Below, one piece after another: positions 1 to 11,294 of a stretch of 64,000 nt of DNA. The notes beneath the pieces were generated by a model, which was not told the origin of the DNA, did no database searches, and saw nothing but the letters and a program-made list of their open reading frames with translations. A program made the translations under genes and the position numbers. Position 1 is the first letter of the stretch. Every line of letters starts with the position of its first letter. Source of the stretch: Castor canadensis (taxonomy: Eukaryota > Chordata > Mammalia > Rodentia > Castoridae); assembly GCF_047511655.1 (NCBI RefSeq), contig NC_133400.1, positions 34,116,001 to 34,180,000 of the forward strand, given 5' to 3'.

Positions 1-289
1 TGAACCTGGATGCCACAGTTGCCTCTAACTGGTTTCAGCTCTTGGCACCTGCAGGGCTCCTCAGTGCAGCCAGAGGGCGCTTTTAGAAACAAAACTCCTC
101 CCTGGGATGTTGGAGTGCCCTATGTTTACCTAGGTGTGACAAATGAATGAAAATTCATTGAGCGTCCACTAATGAATGTGTGCTTACACACCCATTGAAT
201 GTATTTTATGCTGCCTCAATTTTAATGAGCTAAGAAAATAACAGAAATCAGCTTAGGTTATTCTCCTACTTGAAAATTCTCTACTGACT

Positions 290-745
290 TCTTGTCCTTA
301 GATAGAGCTATGTTGTTTCTACATGGCCTGCTGTCCTTCCTGATCCCATTTCTTGCCATGAGCTCCAGCCTTTGTTCCCATACCCAGACCCTTTGTCCTG
401 CTGTCCAGATCTAGAATATACCATGCGAAATCAAGCAACAAGGTCTTTGCCCTTCCTTTGCCTAGAACCCTGCTGAAGAATTCCACGTGGCTAATTCTGC
501 CCTGTGGTTCTGGTTCCAGTCTAAAGATACTTCTGCAAAATTTTCTCCCCCGGGCTGGTTATTGAAAGAATTCTTCCCCTTGCCCATCACTTTCTCTCAC
601 GTTTCCCTTGTTTTCTTCGTGGCATTCAACAAACAGTACCTGAAAATGTCTTACATCTGTGTTTGTTATCACTGCTCACCTTGGTCTGCGAACTCCACCA
701 GAGCAGGAAGTACATCTGTCTAATTCATCCTTGTCTCCCCAGGTC
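290..745 (+). mobile_element. L2 LINE 3'-end remnant
   Basis: The stretch has the usual L2 3'-end layout on the plus strand: pyrimidine-rich text about trade-like runs of cctg/ccttcc, a degraded 'gcc tagaaccctgctgaag' middle, and the terminal block resembling 'gagctccaccagagcaggaag...tctaattcatccttgtctcccc'. Matching is by memory of the family consensus. It is a dead ancient copy; the 78-codon reading frame at 487-723 lies inside it and is a chance frame. Confidence 0.6.
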
Positions 746-1419
746 CCTGCCCATCTCTTCCTGCCCCTACCCACCCTTCCTTTGTCAGGGCAATCATAAC
801 ACTTACATAGAGGCTCAGAAGAGAAAAGAGGTATAAACAGGCCACATTGACCATGAGAATGAACTTGGAGAGTGACAGCCAGTCACAGGTCTTAGCTATC
901 TCTCCAAAGTCCTTCAGATGCCAAGTCCTCCAGCTCCTGGTTACTCCACTTCATTGGATAAACTCTTTATGAGAACCATGACAGCCGAACCCTGAGGGAA
1001 GTGGGCGCAAGGAAGAGGCTATTGCCAAAGGCAGCCTGTATGCTTTGAAAGGCTTCGTGTTGACTGTGATGGTCATGGAGAAACTCCTTCAGCATTTACT
1101 CCTTCTGACCTGAAAAGGGGTCAGAAGACAACCTCTACCTGCACATGTGCAGACATGGGTGCCAGCCCTGGGGACTCAGTCAAGTCACAGCAGGCCTTGG
1201 TTTGTGGGGGACAAGACCTGGCTAGATGAGAGGTGAGTGATATGCTGCTGTGGGGGGAGGCACCAGATCTCCTCAAAGGGAAGCTGATGTGACCACAAGC
1301 CTCTGATAACACACAGCTCGCACAAGGGCCTGAGCTGAGGTACAGTGACACCAGGCCCCAGAAACTTAAGGCAAACATTTTGGGTCAATCTCAGTTTAGG
1401 TTCCTCTTTTAGACCCCAA
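746..1419. other. Unassigned non-coding DNA
   Basis: No gene, RNA or clear repeat is visible. Short overlapping minus-strand frames between 1121 and 1388 share no recognisable protein motif and overlap each other in different phases, as expected of chance frames. Confidence 0.5.
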
Positions 1420-1515
1420 GGGGCAGTGCATGTGACTCAAGTGGTAGACTGCCTGACTAGCAAATGTGAGGTCCAGAGTTCAATCCCCAGTATCACCAAT
1501 AAATAAATAATAAAA
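1420..1515 (+). mobile_element. tRNA-derived SINE (ID-like)
   Basis: A 5' tRNA-like body with A-box-like 'tgactcaagtggtagactgcctgactagcaa', B-box-like 'ggtccagagttcaatcccc' and a short (AATA)n tail gives the polymerase III SINE structure on the plus strand. It is the first of about ten relatives in the window. No convincing target-site duplication is left, so it is fairly old. Confidence 0.85.
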
Positions 1516-2144
1516 GCCTGTACCTGGGGTAGAAGTAGTTTATGATGGGGTGAGCTGATTCCAGGTAGCACAGTGGGGCAGAGGGAGACAAAGAGAAAGA
1601 AAAGAGGAAGCCAATGCAGGGCTTTGTAAAGGAGCAGGCATGGCCATTGACACCAGAACTCAACCCTCCGGGCCATCTGAGGATCTGTGTAGAAGATACC
1701 TGGGGCTCATCGTAGGAGCACCAGGAGGCTGAGCCATTTGTCCACTGATTGCCATCCCCATTGACTGAAGCTGGCCCAGTGCAGATGCATGCTCCCACAC
1801 ACACATGCTGTCTGGTTACATGCCAGTGTTTTTTCAATCCTTGGTGCCTAAGAAAAAGAGGAAGATAGTTAGGGTGAGATGCTGTCTACAGTTGCAGGTC
1901 AGCTCAGAGAGACCATGAGGCTGGGTATCCAGAGAACGTGCCAGGGAGTAGCTGTGGTCATAGACTCGGAGCAGTTATGTGCCACCTCGCACTGTGGGTC
2001 AATAGCCACAACTATGGACTCAGCCCCCATGTGTTCTTCTGGTGGCTTATGTGGCTGCTAGATAGCCCTCATCTATCTGCTAGACATCATTTTTCCCTTG
2101 AGGCCCAGGTGGTGGTGAGTCAATACTCAAATGATAATCTTCCT
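1516..2144. other. Unassigned non-coding DNA
   Basis: Mostly unique-looking sequence. Frames on both strands (for example minus 1493-1837 and plus 1879-2061) overlap and show no domain, signal peptide or conserved motif. Confidence 0.5.
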
Positions 2145-2300
2145 TGCTTACAACTTACTCTACTTGTAAAGGGTATTATTCTATTTTATCTTCACAGAAA
2201 CCCTGAGTGATAAGGGCCATAAGTTCCATTTTTACAGCAGGGGAAATGGAGACACCAGAAGAAGAAGAAGCTTACCCACTGTCACATTGTTAAAAGAATA
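2145..2300 (-). mobile_element. MIR SINE remnant
   Basis: The diagnostic MIR core is present in reverse orientation: a stretch resembling 'ccattttacag...ggggaaatggag' followed by 'cccactgtcaca'. A short AGAAGA run interrupts it. Ancient mammal-wide SINE, inactive. Confidence 0.7.
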
Positions 2301-3316
2301 TACCAGGTGTTCACAGCTCTGAACAGCTGTGGGGAGGGCCTCATAACCACAGAGAGTGGGCCTACCCTGAAATCCATGCGTTGGATCCATAAATGAAGTT
2401 CCATCATCCTTAGTTACCTATGGGCCACTCACTACCAATCTGGTGCCTGTCAGCCAGGCCCTGTAGAAGGTTTATGCCAGAATCACATCCTCAGTGCCTT
2501 CGGAGATGTGAGCCCCTGGTCAGAGGGCAGGGAGGGAGGGCCTGGGGGCTGAGGTGATGGGCCTTGGGCAGCTGCCCTAACAGAGGGCAATGGTCAAACC
2601 AAGACTTGCTAAGCCTGTGGATGGGCCACCAGGCCATGAGTCAGGATATCTTTGCTCTCTTGCCTTGGAACTCAGCCGGGCATGTCAGGGTTCATGGAAC
2701 TTGGCAGCCCTGCTCCCAAGGGCTGAGTTTGACTAAGACAGATGGGTCATTTTCACAGTGCCTTTTCTACATCGGTGTCCCTGTCGGCTCCTTTCTTGGA
2801 AGGGAGCATGGTCATGGGAAATGCTAGAAGAGGTACCCATGAGCAGCTGTCACTCAACATTGGCCAAGAAAGAGAAATGTGATGTGTGGCTTCACAGTTC
2901 TTTGCACAGACAGTAGGCTTGGTTGCTTTCCCCAAATGAGCAAGGAAATGCTTGGTTACAGATTAATGGTCAAAGTACAAATCGTTCTGGATGAATTTGG
3001 TGGAAAGTCAGAAACCACAAGATGGCTAGCAACAGCAAAGGTCAACAGGCAGCTGGCTTATCAATCATCCTGGGTTGCATTGTTCTTGGAAGTCAAGACA
3101 TGAATGTTTGCTAATGGACTTTGTGACATAACACCAAAATGACCTGGCTGGTCAGGGCCCGACAACCAACAAAGGAGCATGTGATAAAAGATGAATTAGC
3201 TAGAGACACACACAGGTTGGCCTTCTGGGATTTCCATTAATGGAACAAGTGAGCTGTGACTTGATCAGTGGAGGGAGCAGTCGAGGAAGAACAGCCAAGA
3301 GGCCAAGGCTGGATCC
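2301..3316. other. Unassigned non-coding DNA
   Basis: No recognisable element. Short frames at 2564-2827 and 2879-3103 carry no motif. The sequence is of mixed composition with few CpG. Confidence 0.5.
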
Positions 3317-3759
3317 TGTATCAGTCAGTTTTTCATTGCTATTAACAAACTACCTGAGACTGGACATACTATGAAGAAGTGTATTTAAGCAAAGAATTTT
3401 GGAGACTGGAAATCTAAGATAGGGTAGCCCCATTATTCTGGCCTCTGGTGAAGACCTCATGGAGGATGGCATCATGGTGGGAATGCCTGTGAGAAGGAGA
3501 GATCACATGGTGAGACTAGAAGCCAGTGAGTGGGGAAGGGCCAACCTTGCTTTTTTATAACAACCCTCTCTTGAGAGAACTAACAGTGTCCCACAAGAAT
3601 TATGTTAAACCTTTCTATGTGCAACATCACCAATGATCTACTTACCTTGCATTAGGCCCCACCTCTTAAAATTTCCACTGCCCCTCAATATCATTACACT
3701 AAGGACCAAGCTTCTAACACATAAACTCTTGGGGGACAAAATACTTCCAGATCATAGCA
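3317..3759 (-). mobile_element. MaLR-type solo LTR, antisense
   Basis: It begins 'tgtatcagtcagtttttc' and ends 'gatcatagca', the reverse complement of an LTR starting TG and ending CA. Internal text (tacctgagactgg; ggcctctggtgaagacctca; ggccccacctctt) fits the MST/MLT1/rodent MaLR group of endogenous retrovirus LTRs. Flanking 5-mers gatcc (3312-3316) and gaccc (3760-3764) match at four of five bases, a decayed target-site duplication. No internal viral genes are attached, so it is a solo LTR. Confidence 0.8.
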
Positions 3760-4259
3760 GACCCCATCCTAAACCCTCCACATAATTGGGCCAAGTTTCT
3801 TTGACTCTTTTGGCCTCAGTGTCTTCTACATAGCAAGAGATTAATTGTAAAGCAATATATCACATCCCAGACATGGCTGGACATGGATAGGGAGAGGACA
3901 TTTATTTCCATCTAGTAACATTCTAGACAAGGAAACCTTTTCTCCCCAGTTGAGTGCCAAAATTCATCTTTTTCTGGCCAAAGTCATGGAAATCTCTTAC
4001 AGTATTATATAAGTTATTCTGTAGCCATCAAGGCCTGCTCCTGACCTCCTGGCAATGGTTTATCTAAGAAGCAATGGCCAAGGTTCAAGTACTGAGTGTT
4101 CTATTTCTGGGCCTATGACCTTGACCTTGAGCTCACATGGTACTCCTTGGGTCTCTTAAGATACAAAAGAAAAGCAAAACTTTACAGAATACCTATCTTG
4201 TGATTCTAAGTGATGGATGATGGATGGATGCAAGAATCTAAGTCTCTCTACTATAGGGC
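3760..4259. other. Unassigned non-coding DNA
   Basis: No gene or clear repeat seen between the LTR and the following L2 remnant. Confidence 0.5.
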
Positions 4260-4550
4260 CTTTAGGAATCTTCCCTTCCCTGAAATGCCCTGCCCATGGC
4301 TGACCCTCCTCAGTTTCAGCTGAAATGGAGCCACCTCTGACCTCCCTCTCTATCTAGGGCTTCCCCATTGTTCTCTTTCTCTCAACATCCTGTTTATTGA
4401 TGTCACAAAATCCGCATGGTATACATAACTATTTATTGCTTCTTCTCCTGTGTGTGGTCTGTCTCTCTCACCAGTCATTGAGTTCTGAAGGGCAAAAATT
4501 TCTTGTATGTGTGGCTCACTATTGTATAACTAAGCAGTGCCAATATAACA
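4260..4550 (+). mobile_element. L2 LINE 3'-end remnant
   Basis: The order of blocks is that of an L2 3' end: 'cttcccttccctgaaatgccc', 'cctcagtttcagctgaaatggagccacctctgacc', then 'cattgagttctgaagggcaaaaatttc', equivalent to the L2 'gagctccttgagggcagg' block. Plus orientation. Ancient and inactive. Confidence 0.65.
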
Positions 4551-4606
4551 CGATGGCTGGATGGATGAATGGATGGATGGGCGGATGGGTGGAAGGGTGG
4601 ATGGAC
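4551..4606 (+). repeat. Degenerate (TGGA)n microsatellite
   Basis: About 55 bp of ggatgg/ggatgaatgg units with substitutions (ggcgga, ggaagg). It creates the tryptophan- and glycine-rich tail of a chance frame at 4397-4627. Confidence 0.9.
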
Positions 4607-4674
4607 AGAAGTTATTGTGAGAAGTAAGAAAGAGAGCACATAGAGATATTCTTTGGAAATTGTAAAGTGGTAGA

Positions 4675-4900
4675 TTAATGTAACATGTCATTACAAAGTG
4701 CTAGTGTTAAGCACTGCAGTAGATGCTTTACAAGCATCATTATCTCCCATCATGCAATTCTGCCTCATGTATGCTACTGTGCCATTGTACAAATGGAGAA
4801 ATAAAGGTTCTGGCAAGGTTGATTAATTGCCCTTTATAGAGCTGGTATGGAGTGAATTTCAAGCCCAGGTAAGTCTGCCTGAAAACTCAAACTCTTCACA
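4675..4900 (-). mobile_element. MIR SINE remnant
   Basis: Reverse-orientation MIR: 'gtgttaagcactgcagtagatgctttacaagcatcattatctc' matches the MIR 3' region, and 'caaatggagaaataaaggttctggcaagg' matches its core. Well preserved in length for this family. Confidence 0.75.
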
Positions 4901-5109
4901 AAATTATTCCAAATTTCTCATTATCAGCAAAATGACTGTGTCGTGAAGGTCCCATTCTTATAGACAAGTGCACACTTGGACACCCTTAGACAACATGCTC
5001 CCATAGCAATTCCTGAGTCTCTTTATCTTCTCTCTGAAGCTTAACCTGCTTTCTCTCCTACTGTCCACTGGCCCTTCTTGATGCTGTCATCAAGAATTGT
5101 TCATCATCC

Positions 5110-5133
5110 TTTTTTTTTTTTTTTTTTTTTTTT
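5110..5133. repeat. T24 homopolymer
   Basis: An unbroken run of 24 thymidines directly upstream of the RPL36A pseudogene. It does not belong to the parental mRNA as far as I can tell. It may be the remains of a minus-strand A-tail or an expanded T-run at the integration site. Such a tract is prone to length polymorphism. Confidence 0.95.
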
Positions 5134-5540
5134 GGTGCTGATAGCCCTCCCAAAATCTTGGTTAACATTCTTAAAATCTGCCAGACTTTCTGTAAAAAGT
5201 GTGGCAAGCACCAACCTCATAAAGTGTCATAGTACAAAAGGGGCAAGGATTCTCTGTGTACCCAGGGAAAATGGTGTTATGATAGGAAGCAGAGTGGCTA
5301 TGATGGGTAGACTGAGCCAATTTTCCAGAAAAAAGCTAAAACTTCAAAGAAAATTATGCTGAGGCTACAGTGTGTTGAACCCAACTGCAGAGCTAAGAGA
5401 ATGCTGGTTACTAAGAGCATTCAAGCATTTTGAACTGGGAGGAGATAAGAAGAGAAAGGGGCAAATGATCCAGTTCTAAGCTCCGTCTTTTGTTTTTTAT
5501 GAGGGAAGTAAAATCATGGGTTCATTTCAAAAAAAAAAAA
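5134..5540 (+). pseudogene. RPL36A: Processed pseudogene of ribosomal protein eL42 (RPL36A/RPL36AL)
   Basis: The parent encodes the 106-residue zinc-binding 60S subunit protein eL42. The copy is intronless. The coding equivalent runs from 5158 (start ATG now TTG) to the stop TAA at 5477-5479, about 322 nt against 321 expected. Recognisable stretches include [12 protein letters not shown] near the N-terminus and [12 protein letters not shown] near the C-terminus, where it has shifted frame. Damage: lost start codon; in-frame TAG at codons 25 and 51, both at former glutamine codons; and a 1-nt insertion near 5424-5434 shifting the C-terminal part. A 3' UTR-like segment with a degraded polyadenylation signal and an A12 tail (5529-5540) follow, the marks of L1-mediated retroposition. 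The 5' limit is uncertain. It cannot encode the protein. Confidence 0.93.
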
Positions 5541-6444
5541 GAATTCCTTATCTTACACCAATTCATCTCTAAGGAACTGCTTCCAGTTACTTCTAATATG
5601 AAAACAATTCTTGTTAAAATTGGGCATAAAGTGAGCATTGAGAATGTCTTAACAAGGAAGGATGTTTGTGAATTAGTTGCAATCTCCTCTGGCTCCTCTA
5701 GAGGGTTTTTCATTAATTCTTCTTAATTTCAAGAAGTTAACCGAGAGAGTTGAAATTGTGGGAGAAAGTAGTATCCAGATAAGCATGTACCATCTTGCCT
5801 ATTTCATAAGATTCTTAAAAGAACCACATAAAGAATAAAAATGAAAGCACACTGGGGGAACATGAAGATACAGACATGTAAGAATATGCTGCTGCTGCTA
5901 TGACTTAACATCTATTCCAAGCAAATTAAGGTGCTAAAGTGACTCCCCGGAACTTTCTTACATAAGTTTCATCACTCCTCTGAGACAGTGAGTGTCAATA
6001 TCACAGAAATAAATGCCAGCTTAGAGGGAGCCAGGGCTTGTCTGGTGAGACTAGAACTCTGGGCCCTTGAGGCAGAGCTAACCCTTGTTACTGCATTTCC
6101 CATAGGCAACACCCCAGATTCCCCTGGATGGATTCAGCACAGGTTACCATCTCTGTAGAATCTGCTCTGGCAAAAATGAAGCTCAACTGCTCACAGTCAG
6201 TAGGAACAATTTGGAAGTCTTGTAATCAAGTTAATGGTTCTACTTTTGCTCACACTGAAGTGGGATCCAAAGGACTCTTGGGATCCTCCTCCCTATCACC
6301 ATAAACTCAGGCAGTGAGGCTGAGCCCTCATATTCTCCAGAAGAAGAGACTATATCTGTGTCCTTCTCTTCCAGAAAGTGGAAACTGGGGTGAAGACATT
6401 GATGTCCAGAGGGAAGTGATATCCAGGGGTCCCAGGTTTGAGCA
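5541..6444. other. Unassigned non-coding DNA
   Basis: AT-rich, mostly unique-looking sequence. No element is confidently recognised and the frames are short and featureless. Confidence 0.5.
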
Positions 6445-6605
6445 GCGATCATCACACTTACCAAGAGTTGATTTAAAAATGCAGATTATGGGCCCCACTC
6501 CAGACTGAATGTATTCTAATCTGGGAGTGAGACCTAAAGTTCTGCATGTTGGCAAGAGCCCCAGGGAGAATTGGATGGCTGGCCAGTTTGGAAAATTGCT
6601 GGGGT
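6445..6605. mobile_element. MER5A-like hAT DNA transposon remnant
   Basis: The central block 'tttaaaaatgcagattatgggccccactccagactgaatgtattctaatctgggagtgagacc' is very like the MER5A non-autonomous hAT-Charlie element. The terminal repeats are too degraded to fix the ends. Confidence 0.55.
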
Positions 6606-6635
6606 GGAAGAGAGAAACCAGGTTCAAGTCTGGAC

Positions 6636-6726
6636 TAGGGTGAATGGTATCTTCTCAAAACTCATGACCACATGACACTAGAGAATGTGACCATCCCCTA
6701 AAATAGGGTCTTTGTAAGTGTAATTT
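6636..6726 (+). mobile_element. MLT1-class LTR, 5' part (split)
   Basis: The text 'ttctcaaaactcatgaccac...gagaatgtgacc...aaaatagggtctttgtaagtgtaat' is the first quarter of an MLT1-class (ERVL-MaLR) LTR. It stops at 6726 and continues at 7341, after an inserted DNA transposon. Confidence 0.7.
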
Positions 6727-7340
6727 CAGTCACTGTTTGTTATTTGGCACAGTCGGGCTCTATGAAGTCAGCACAAATCCTGAATTAGAGGACGCTGAAC
6801 CATTGCTCCCAGGGGAAATGGACAGTTAGGATCCTGTGAGCTTCCAGTAGCAATAGTTTCCCCAACCAGTTAGGTGTACTTGTGTGTGTATACTGCTGTT
6901 TGAAGAACCTCTTATTTAACACACATCACTGGTATGTTTCCATTGAACTCATGACTATAAGCACCATGACTCTTGTCTAAACGAAGCCCCTCTAACATTT
7001 GTATTTTTTCCATAAGGCACATCAACCTTCTCGCACTTGTGAACAGTAGTTGGCACTTCAACTCTACACTTAAGGCCATTTTGAACAGCAAAATCACCCA
7101 TAAAAATAAAAAATATGCAAACACACATGGCACTAAGGGAACTGCAAAGGAGAATGGTTTATGAGGACTGAGACAAGAAGACAGAGCATCACTTTGCTTG
7201 ACCTTAGCTGGGAACTCAAATTTGTCAGTACTCTCCATGTATCTGCAAATGATCATGTATATTGATTTTAGGGCTAGAAATAAATGTTCATGAGGAGGTA
7301 AACAGAAAATACAGAATCCACAAATAATGAGGACTCACTG
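6727..7340. mobile_element. Tigger-like DNA transposon remnant, about 614 bp
   Basis: It begins 'cagtcactgtttgttatttg' and ends 'acaaataatgaggactcactg'. The end read in reverse, 'cagtgagtcctcattatttg', matches the start at most positions, giving terminal inverted repeats of the CAGTNNGTCCTC type used by pogo/Tigger elements. Internal text (ctaacatttgtattttttccataaggc; gaggactgagacaagaagacagagc; gattttagggc) fits a non-autonomous Tigger-group element. No transposase frame is present. The flanking TA duplication expected for this superfamily is no longer clear. Confidence 0.65.
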
Positions 7341-7701
7341 GAAAGATGAGGTCACACTGGGTTGGGGTAGGACCTAAATCCAGTATAACTGGTGTCCTTG
7401 TAAGGAAAGGCCACAAGAAGAAGAAGAAGAAAGAACACACAGGGACAGACAGAAAAGGAAGAAGGCCATGACAACAGAGGCAGAGATTGGAGTGATGTAA
7501 GTGTGAGCCAAAGAATGCCAGCATCTACCAGGGTCCGGAAGAGGTGAGAAAGTCTTCCCCAAAGCCTTCAGAAGGAGCCCAGTTCTCCTGACACCATGTC
7601 AGACTTGCAGCCTTTAGATCTGTGAGAGAATCCATTCTGTTGTTTGATGCCAGCTAGATGGGGTACCTGGGCAGGGAATCCCTAGGAAACCAACACAACA
7701 G
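7341..7701 (+). mobile_element. MLT1-class LTR, 3' part (split)
   Basis: It resumes with 'gaaagatgaggtcacactgggttggggtaggacctaaatcc' and carries the conserved blocks 'ggtgtccttgtaagg', 'ggcagagattggagtgatg' and 'aagccttcagaaggagc', ending near 'ccctaggaaaccaacac'. A small (GAA)n run sits at 7415-7434. With 6636-6726 it reconstructs one LTR of ordinary length. Confidence 0.75.
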
Positions 7702-9059
7702 TCTGTACATGCAGTTGCCAGTCTGGCTCCAAGAATGGCGGTCATGAGATTCGGAGGAATCCCTTCCCCTGGAAAGCCAACTCAACTCCAGGCCCTGCAG
7801 CCTTCACCAAAGATCCAATGACAGAAGGTCTTCTCAGGGACTGGAATGTGTCATTTCAATTCAGTGGTCTGTTATTCAAATCATCCTTCAGCATCCTGGC
7901 AGCTGCAAACCGACTGAACTCTTACCTGTCAATCCAACTAAGCATTGGTCATAGGGCCACCCACATCTCTGCTCAGGCAGCTTCTCACAGCAGACTTCCA
8001 TCCCTCCAATGCCACAGCCTTGGTCTGCCAAGATGGAGTTTTTCCTTCTCCAAAATCTCAGTGCTATAGAGAACACTTTTCTCAGATGATGCATAGATTT
8101 TTGCCTATGGTAATAATTATAGGTAGATGTGTGTTGTGTCTGTGATATAATTAAAATTTAAATTAAATTAAAATTTCATCATCCAAGTGCCTCACAGCTG
8201 CTTGACACTTGGTAGATACTTAATAAATGAGCTGGCCATGTCTAAGCAGTCAGTGAGGTTCTCCCACCCTGACATCCAGACTCTGGGATTATTAGAGAAA
8301 TGAGCTAGCTCTGACACTTGTAGGAGACCAAACACTCCTGGCCTGTAGCCAGCGTGGAAGGGTGATATGCTGGTGGTGCTTCCAAAGCTTCTTCTGGCCC
8401 TATTGCCACCAGCATCAGGCCTCTGCTTTCCCATTCTGAAGGCCCAGTTGAAGAGCAAAGATGGCTGCACACGCTTCATTCTGTGCATTCCTTCAGAGCA
8501 GACTGAAAGGAGGTGAGCAATGTGGCTGGGCACTGTTGCCAGCCTCTGGAGTGTGGCAGATCAGCAAACACAGTCAGGGGGGCCTGACCACTGAAGAGGG
8601 GACCACAGTGTTGGGGACCCTCTCCCAGGAATCTATACCTTCCTTCTAGTGAGGAGAGCACTGCCAGGTCCAACACTCCTCTCTACCCCTTCTAGAACTA
8701 CAAAATGGCAGAATAAGAAGGATTCAAAGAGATGGACAACATGAGATCACATACATGGGACCAGGCAGGTAATCAATATAGGCGACGAGACAAGCCGTGT
8801 GTCTCCAGAGAGCTGCCTGTGGCCACACCTATAGAGTGGATGCCTTCAGTTATCATTACCTTTAATGGTGCACCTGGCAGGCCAGGCTCAGCCTTGTGCC
8901 CATATTTAGTCCATATCCCTGATTGCCTTGACAGACACTCTGACCCTTGGGGAAAGGCAAGGTCTACTTAGGACCATATTGTAAGAGAGCCACCACATCA
9001 GGACAGAAAGCCCAGCTCCAGTGACACCCCAGACCATCACCTTTTGTTCATTGTTTCAG
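7702..9059. other. Unassigned non-coding DNA
   Basis: No gene found. An AT-only run of ATTAA-type units lies at about 8148-8177, followed by 'ttggtagatacttaataaatg', which resembles an L2/MIR terminus. Several 60-110 codon frames on both strands overlap each other without recognisable content. Confidence 0.45.
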
Positions 9060-9200
9060 CCCTGCAAGTCTGAAAAGAGGAGAACTTGAGAGACCTTAGA
9101 GAAACACTCATTACACAGGCAGGAAAACTGAAGCCACATGGTAGAAGCAACTTGGCAAGCTCCTGTGGCAAGTGGATCGAGGACACGAGAGCTGAAACAT
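9060..9200 (-). mobile_element. MIR-family remnant (probable)
   Basis: The block 'cattacacaggcaggaaaactgaagcc' followed by 'caacttggcaagctcc' fits a diverged reverse-orientation MIR/MIR3. Weak but consistent order of blocks. Confidence 0.5.
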
Positions 9201-10954
9201 GACTTGTTTGTGTGCACGTTGGCGGTAACTGTGTTCACTTCCTTCAAGCCTTCTATGGGGGCAGAACGCGCATGGTATACAGCAGATGCTCAATAAATTA
9301 ATGCATTTTTTGATGGTTGCAAACTCAGAGATCCTGTTTTGATAACTTGCAGGCTGGGAAGGCAGCCTCCATTACCCTTGGACGACTTCTGAATGATCAA
9401 CATTTTTCCCCGAATTCCTGAGCATTCCCTCTGGGTGCCAAACCCAATGTGACCTCTTCAAATTCATAATGAGTATGGAATAAGCAGAAAACAGCTCAAG
9501 GTGAGTCATTCATTAATCATAAACAAAACAGGCCCGATCAAGGACACATCAGCAGGAACCATAAAACAGAAAAGGGAGGCAAGAGTTACCCAATCTTTTT
9601 ATTTAATATTAACTATGTTATGTTTTTTCATCTGAGTTCTGAGAACTATTGCTTTCCACTCTCTGCATTTGTATTGGTGCAATCCAAAGTCAATTTTCCT
9701 TGAATACATGGCTGCTGACTTCGTGGGTGCTGAGAGCACGAGGAAGAACTTCGGAAACAAAGTCATCCACAGAAAGGATGCCCCACTGGCAAGACCCCTT
9801 CCATACTAGGTGACAATGGCCTCATCCTTGGTCACTTTGTCAGCATTGCCTGATATACTCAGGGAGATGCGGATGAACGGCATGAGAACCTGTGCTTGAG
9901 ACGTGTGGCACACTTCACCGGGTAGAAATAGCAAGTGCCTGAGAGATGAAAGCCATGCCGGCCCCACTGGGCTGTGGCCAGTGGGCATGCCCTTATTTGG
10001 GGGAGGTCAGACAGGGGAGAGTGAATATCACATAGATGCTCAATCCCACTCATTTCTTTCTCCTTTGCTCTCACATGTGTACTATGATGTAGATAGGGTG
10101 TGCTCCCATTTATGAATGGATAAACTGAGTCTCAAAGTGTGAATTACACTCAACACAGGACTTTCTCCATACCCCTCACACCCTCGAAGCAACAGGCAGG
10201 GCTCTCTGGGCTGTTGTTTCATGACTGAGCATCTGTCCCTCCCAAGGTTGCTTGTCTGCCCCAAGTGGAAGTTTTTAGGTTTGCCCTTTGGGCTGGCTGT
10301 GCTGTCTGAGTTCCTTGTCCCTTACTCTGCCAGTCACTGAGCCCGTTGTCTCTCTCCAGCTGAGGAAATAGCTGGGTTCTACCACACACCCTGATTAGTG
10401 TTCAGCTTCCTGCAAAGGTGGCAGGGCCCAAATGGCGTGGGCACACCCCCTGTGTAATTTGCTCAGCATGGGAGTTCTGTTATCCAAAGGCAAGATTCAG
10501 GAACTTACCCCCAAAAAGCCCAGAGGTGGAGGGAAAGGCTAGAGAGATGAGAATAAAATTTGACACAAATTACCTGGTGCCTGCTGGAGTAGAATGAGGC
10601 AGTGGGAGCTGCCAGAGTAGACTTGGTTGGTACCATCTTCATAGAACTGAGACCAGCCTGGTGGGTGGGGGCTAGAGTTGGGGGAGACCTTTAAGTAGAC
10701 TTGGTGTGGGCATCATTTCACAACCCCAGGATGTCAAAACAGGACTGATTCTGAGATATTTATTTGCACATAGGTTTCAAATGCCAGGGGACTAGCAGGC
10801 TGCAGTAGAATAACATGAGAGCTCACTAAGAATATAGACAACCGGCTCTTACCCTCAGCAGTTCTGAATCAGAAATCCTGGGTGCTGCTAGGGCAGCCAT
10901 GTTGTTGTCTGGTATCAGGCAGGATCCTGATGCAAAGCCTGCTGGGAAATCACT
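9201..10954. other. Unassigned non-coding DNA
   Basis: No gene. Weak MIR-like text at 10085-10150 ('cccatttatgaatggataaactgag') and a possible MER5A-like block at 10780-10890 are the only hints of repeats. Confidence 0.45.
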
Positions 10955-11060
10955 ATTTCACAGCTCCCTCATTTGACAATGGAGGAAATTGAGCCCAGGG
11001 AGGAGAAGGTTTGGCCAAGGTCCCACAGAGACTTGGAAACAGATCTTTCAACAGCTTCTG
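10955..11060 (-). mobile_element. MIR SINE remnant
   Basis: 'catttgacaatggaggaaattgagcccagggagg' and 'ggccaaggtcccacagag' are the reverse-orientation MIR core in the right order. A pyrimidine-rich run follows at 11064-11110. Confidence 0.75.
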
Positions 11061-11104
11061 AATTCCTCCTTCCCTTCTTTCCTCCCTCCCCCCTCTTTCT
11101 TCCT

Positions 11105-11215
11105 TCTTTCATTCATGCATTCATTTAAGAAATATTAGTTGAGAACATGCTATGTGCCAAACACTGTGTTAGGTACAAAACCAACTCTGCTCTCTCCCAG
11201 CTGGAGAAAATACCA
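11105..11215 (+). mobile_element. Ancient interspersed repeat ('attcattca...ctatgtgccaaacactg')
   Basis: The block 'ttcattcatgcattcatttaagaaatattagttgagaacatgctatgtgccaaacactgtgttagg' is a very common mammalian repeat signature. Similar text occurs at 22437-22510 and 23560-23645. I cannot assign it to one family with certainty. Confidence 0.5.
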
Positions 11216-11294
11216 GAATGGAGAAAGATCAGCATGATCACACACATGAATGTAAAATTACAACTATAAGCAGGAGAGGCTGGACGGAGGGAAT

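Noticed and set aside
1420..1515. Genuine tRNA gene
   Set aside because: Acceptor stem is absent and the body plus A-rich tail match the SINE family repeated across the window.
5078..5362. 94-codon frame with a phenylalanine run
   Set aside because: The run is the T24 tract, and the rest reads the RPL36A pseudogene in the wrong phase.
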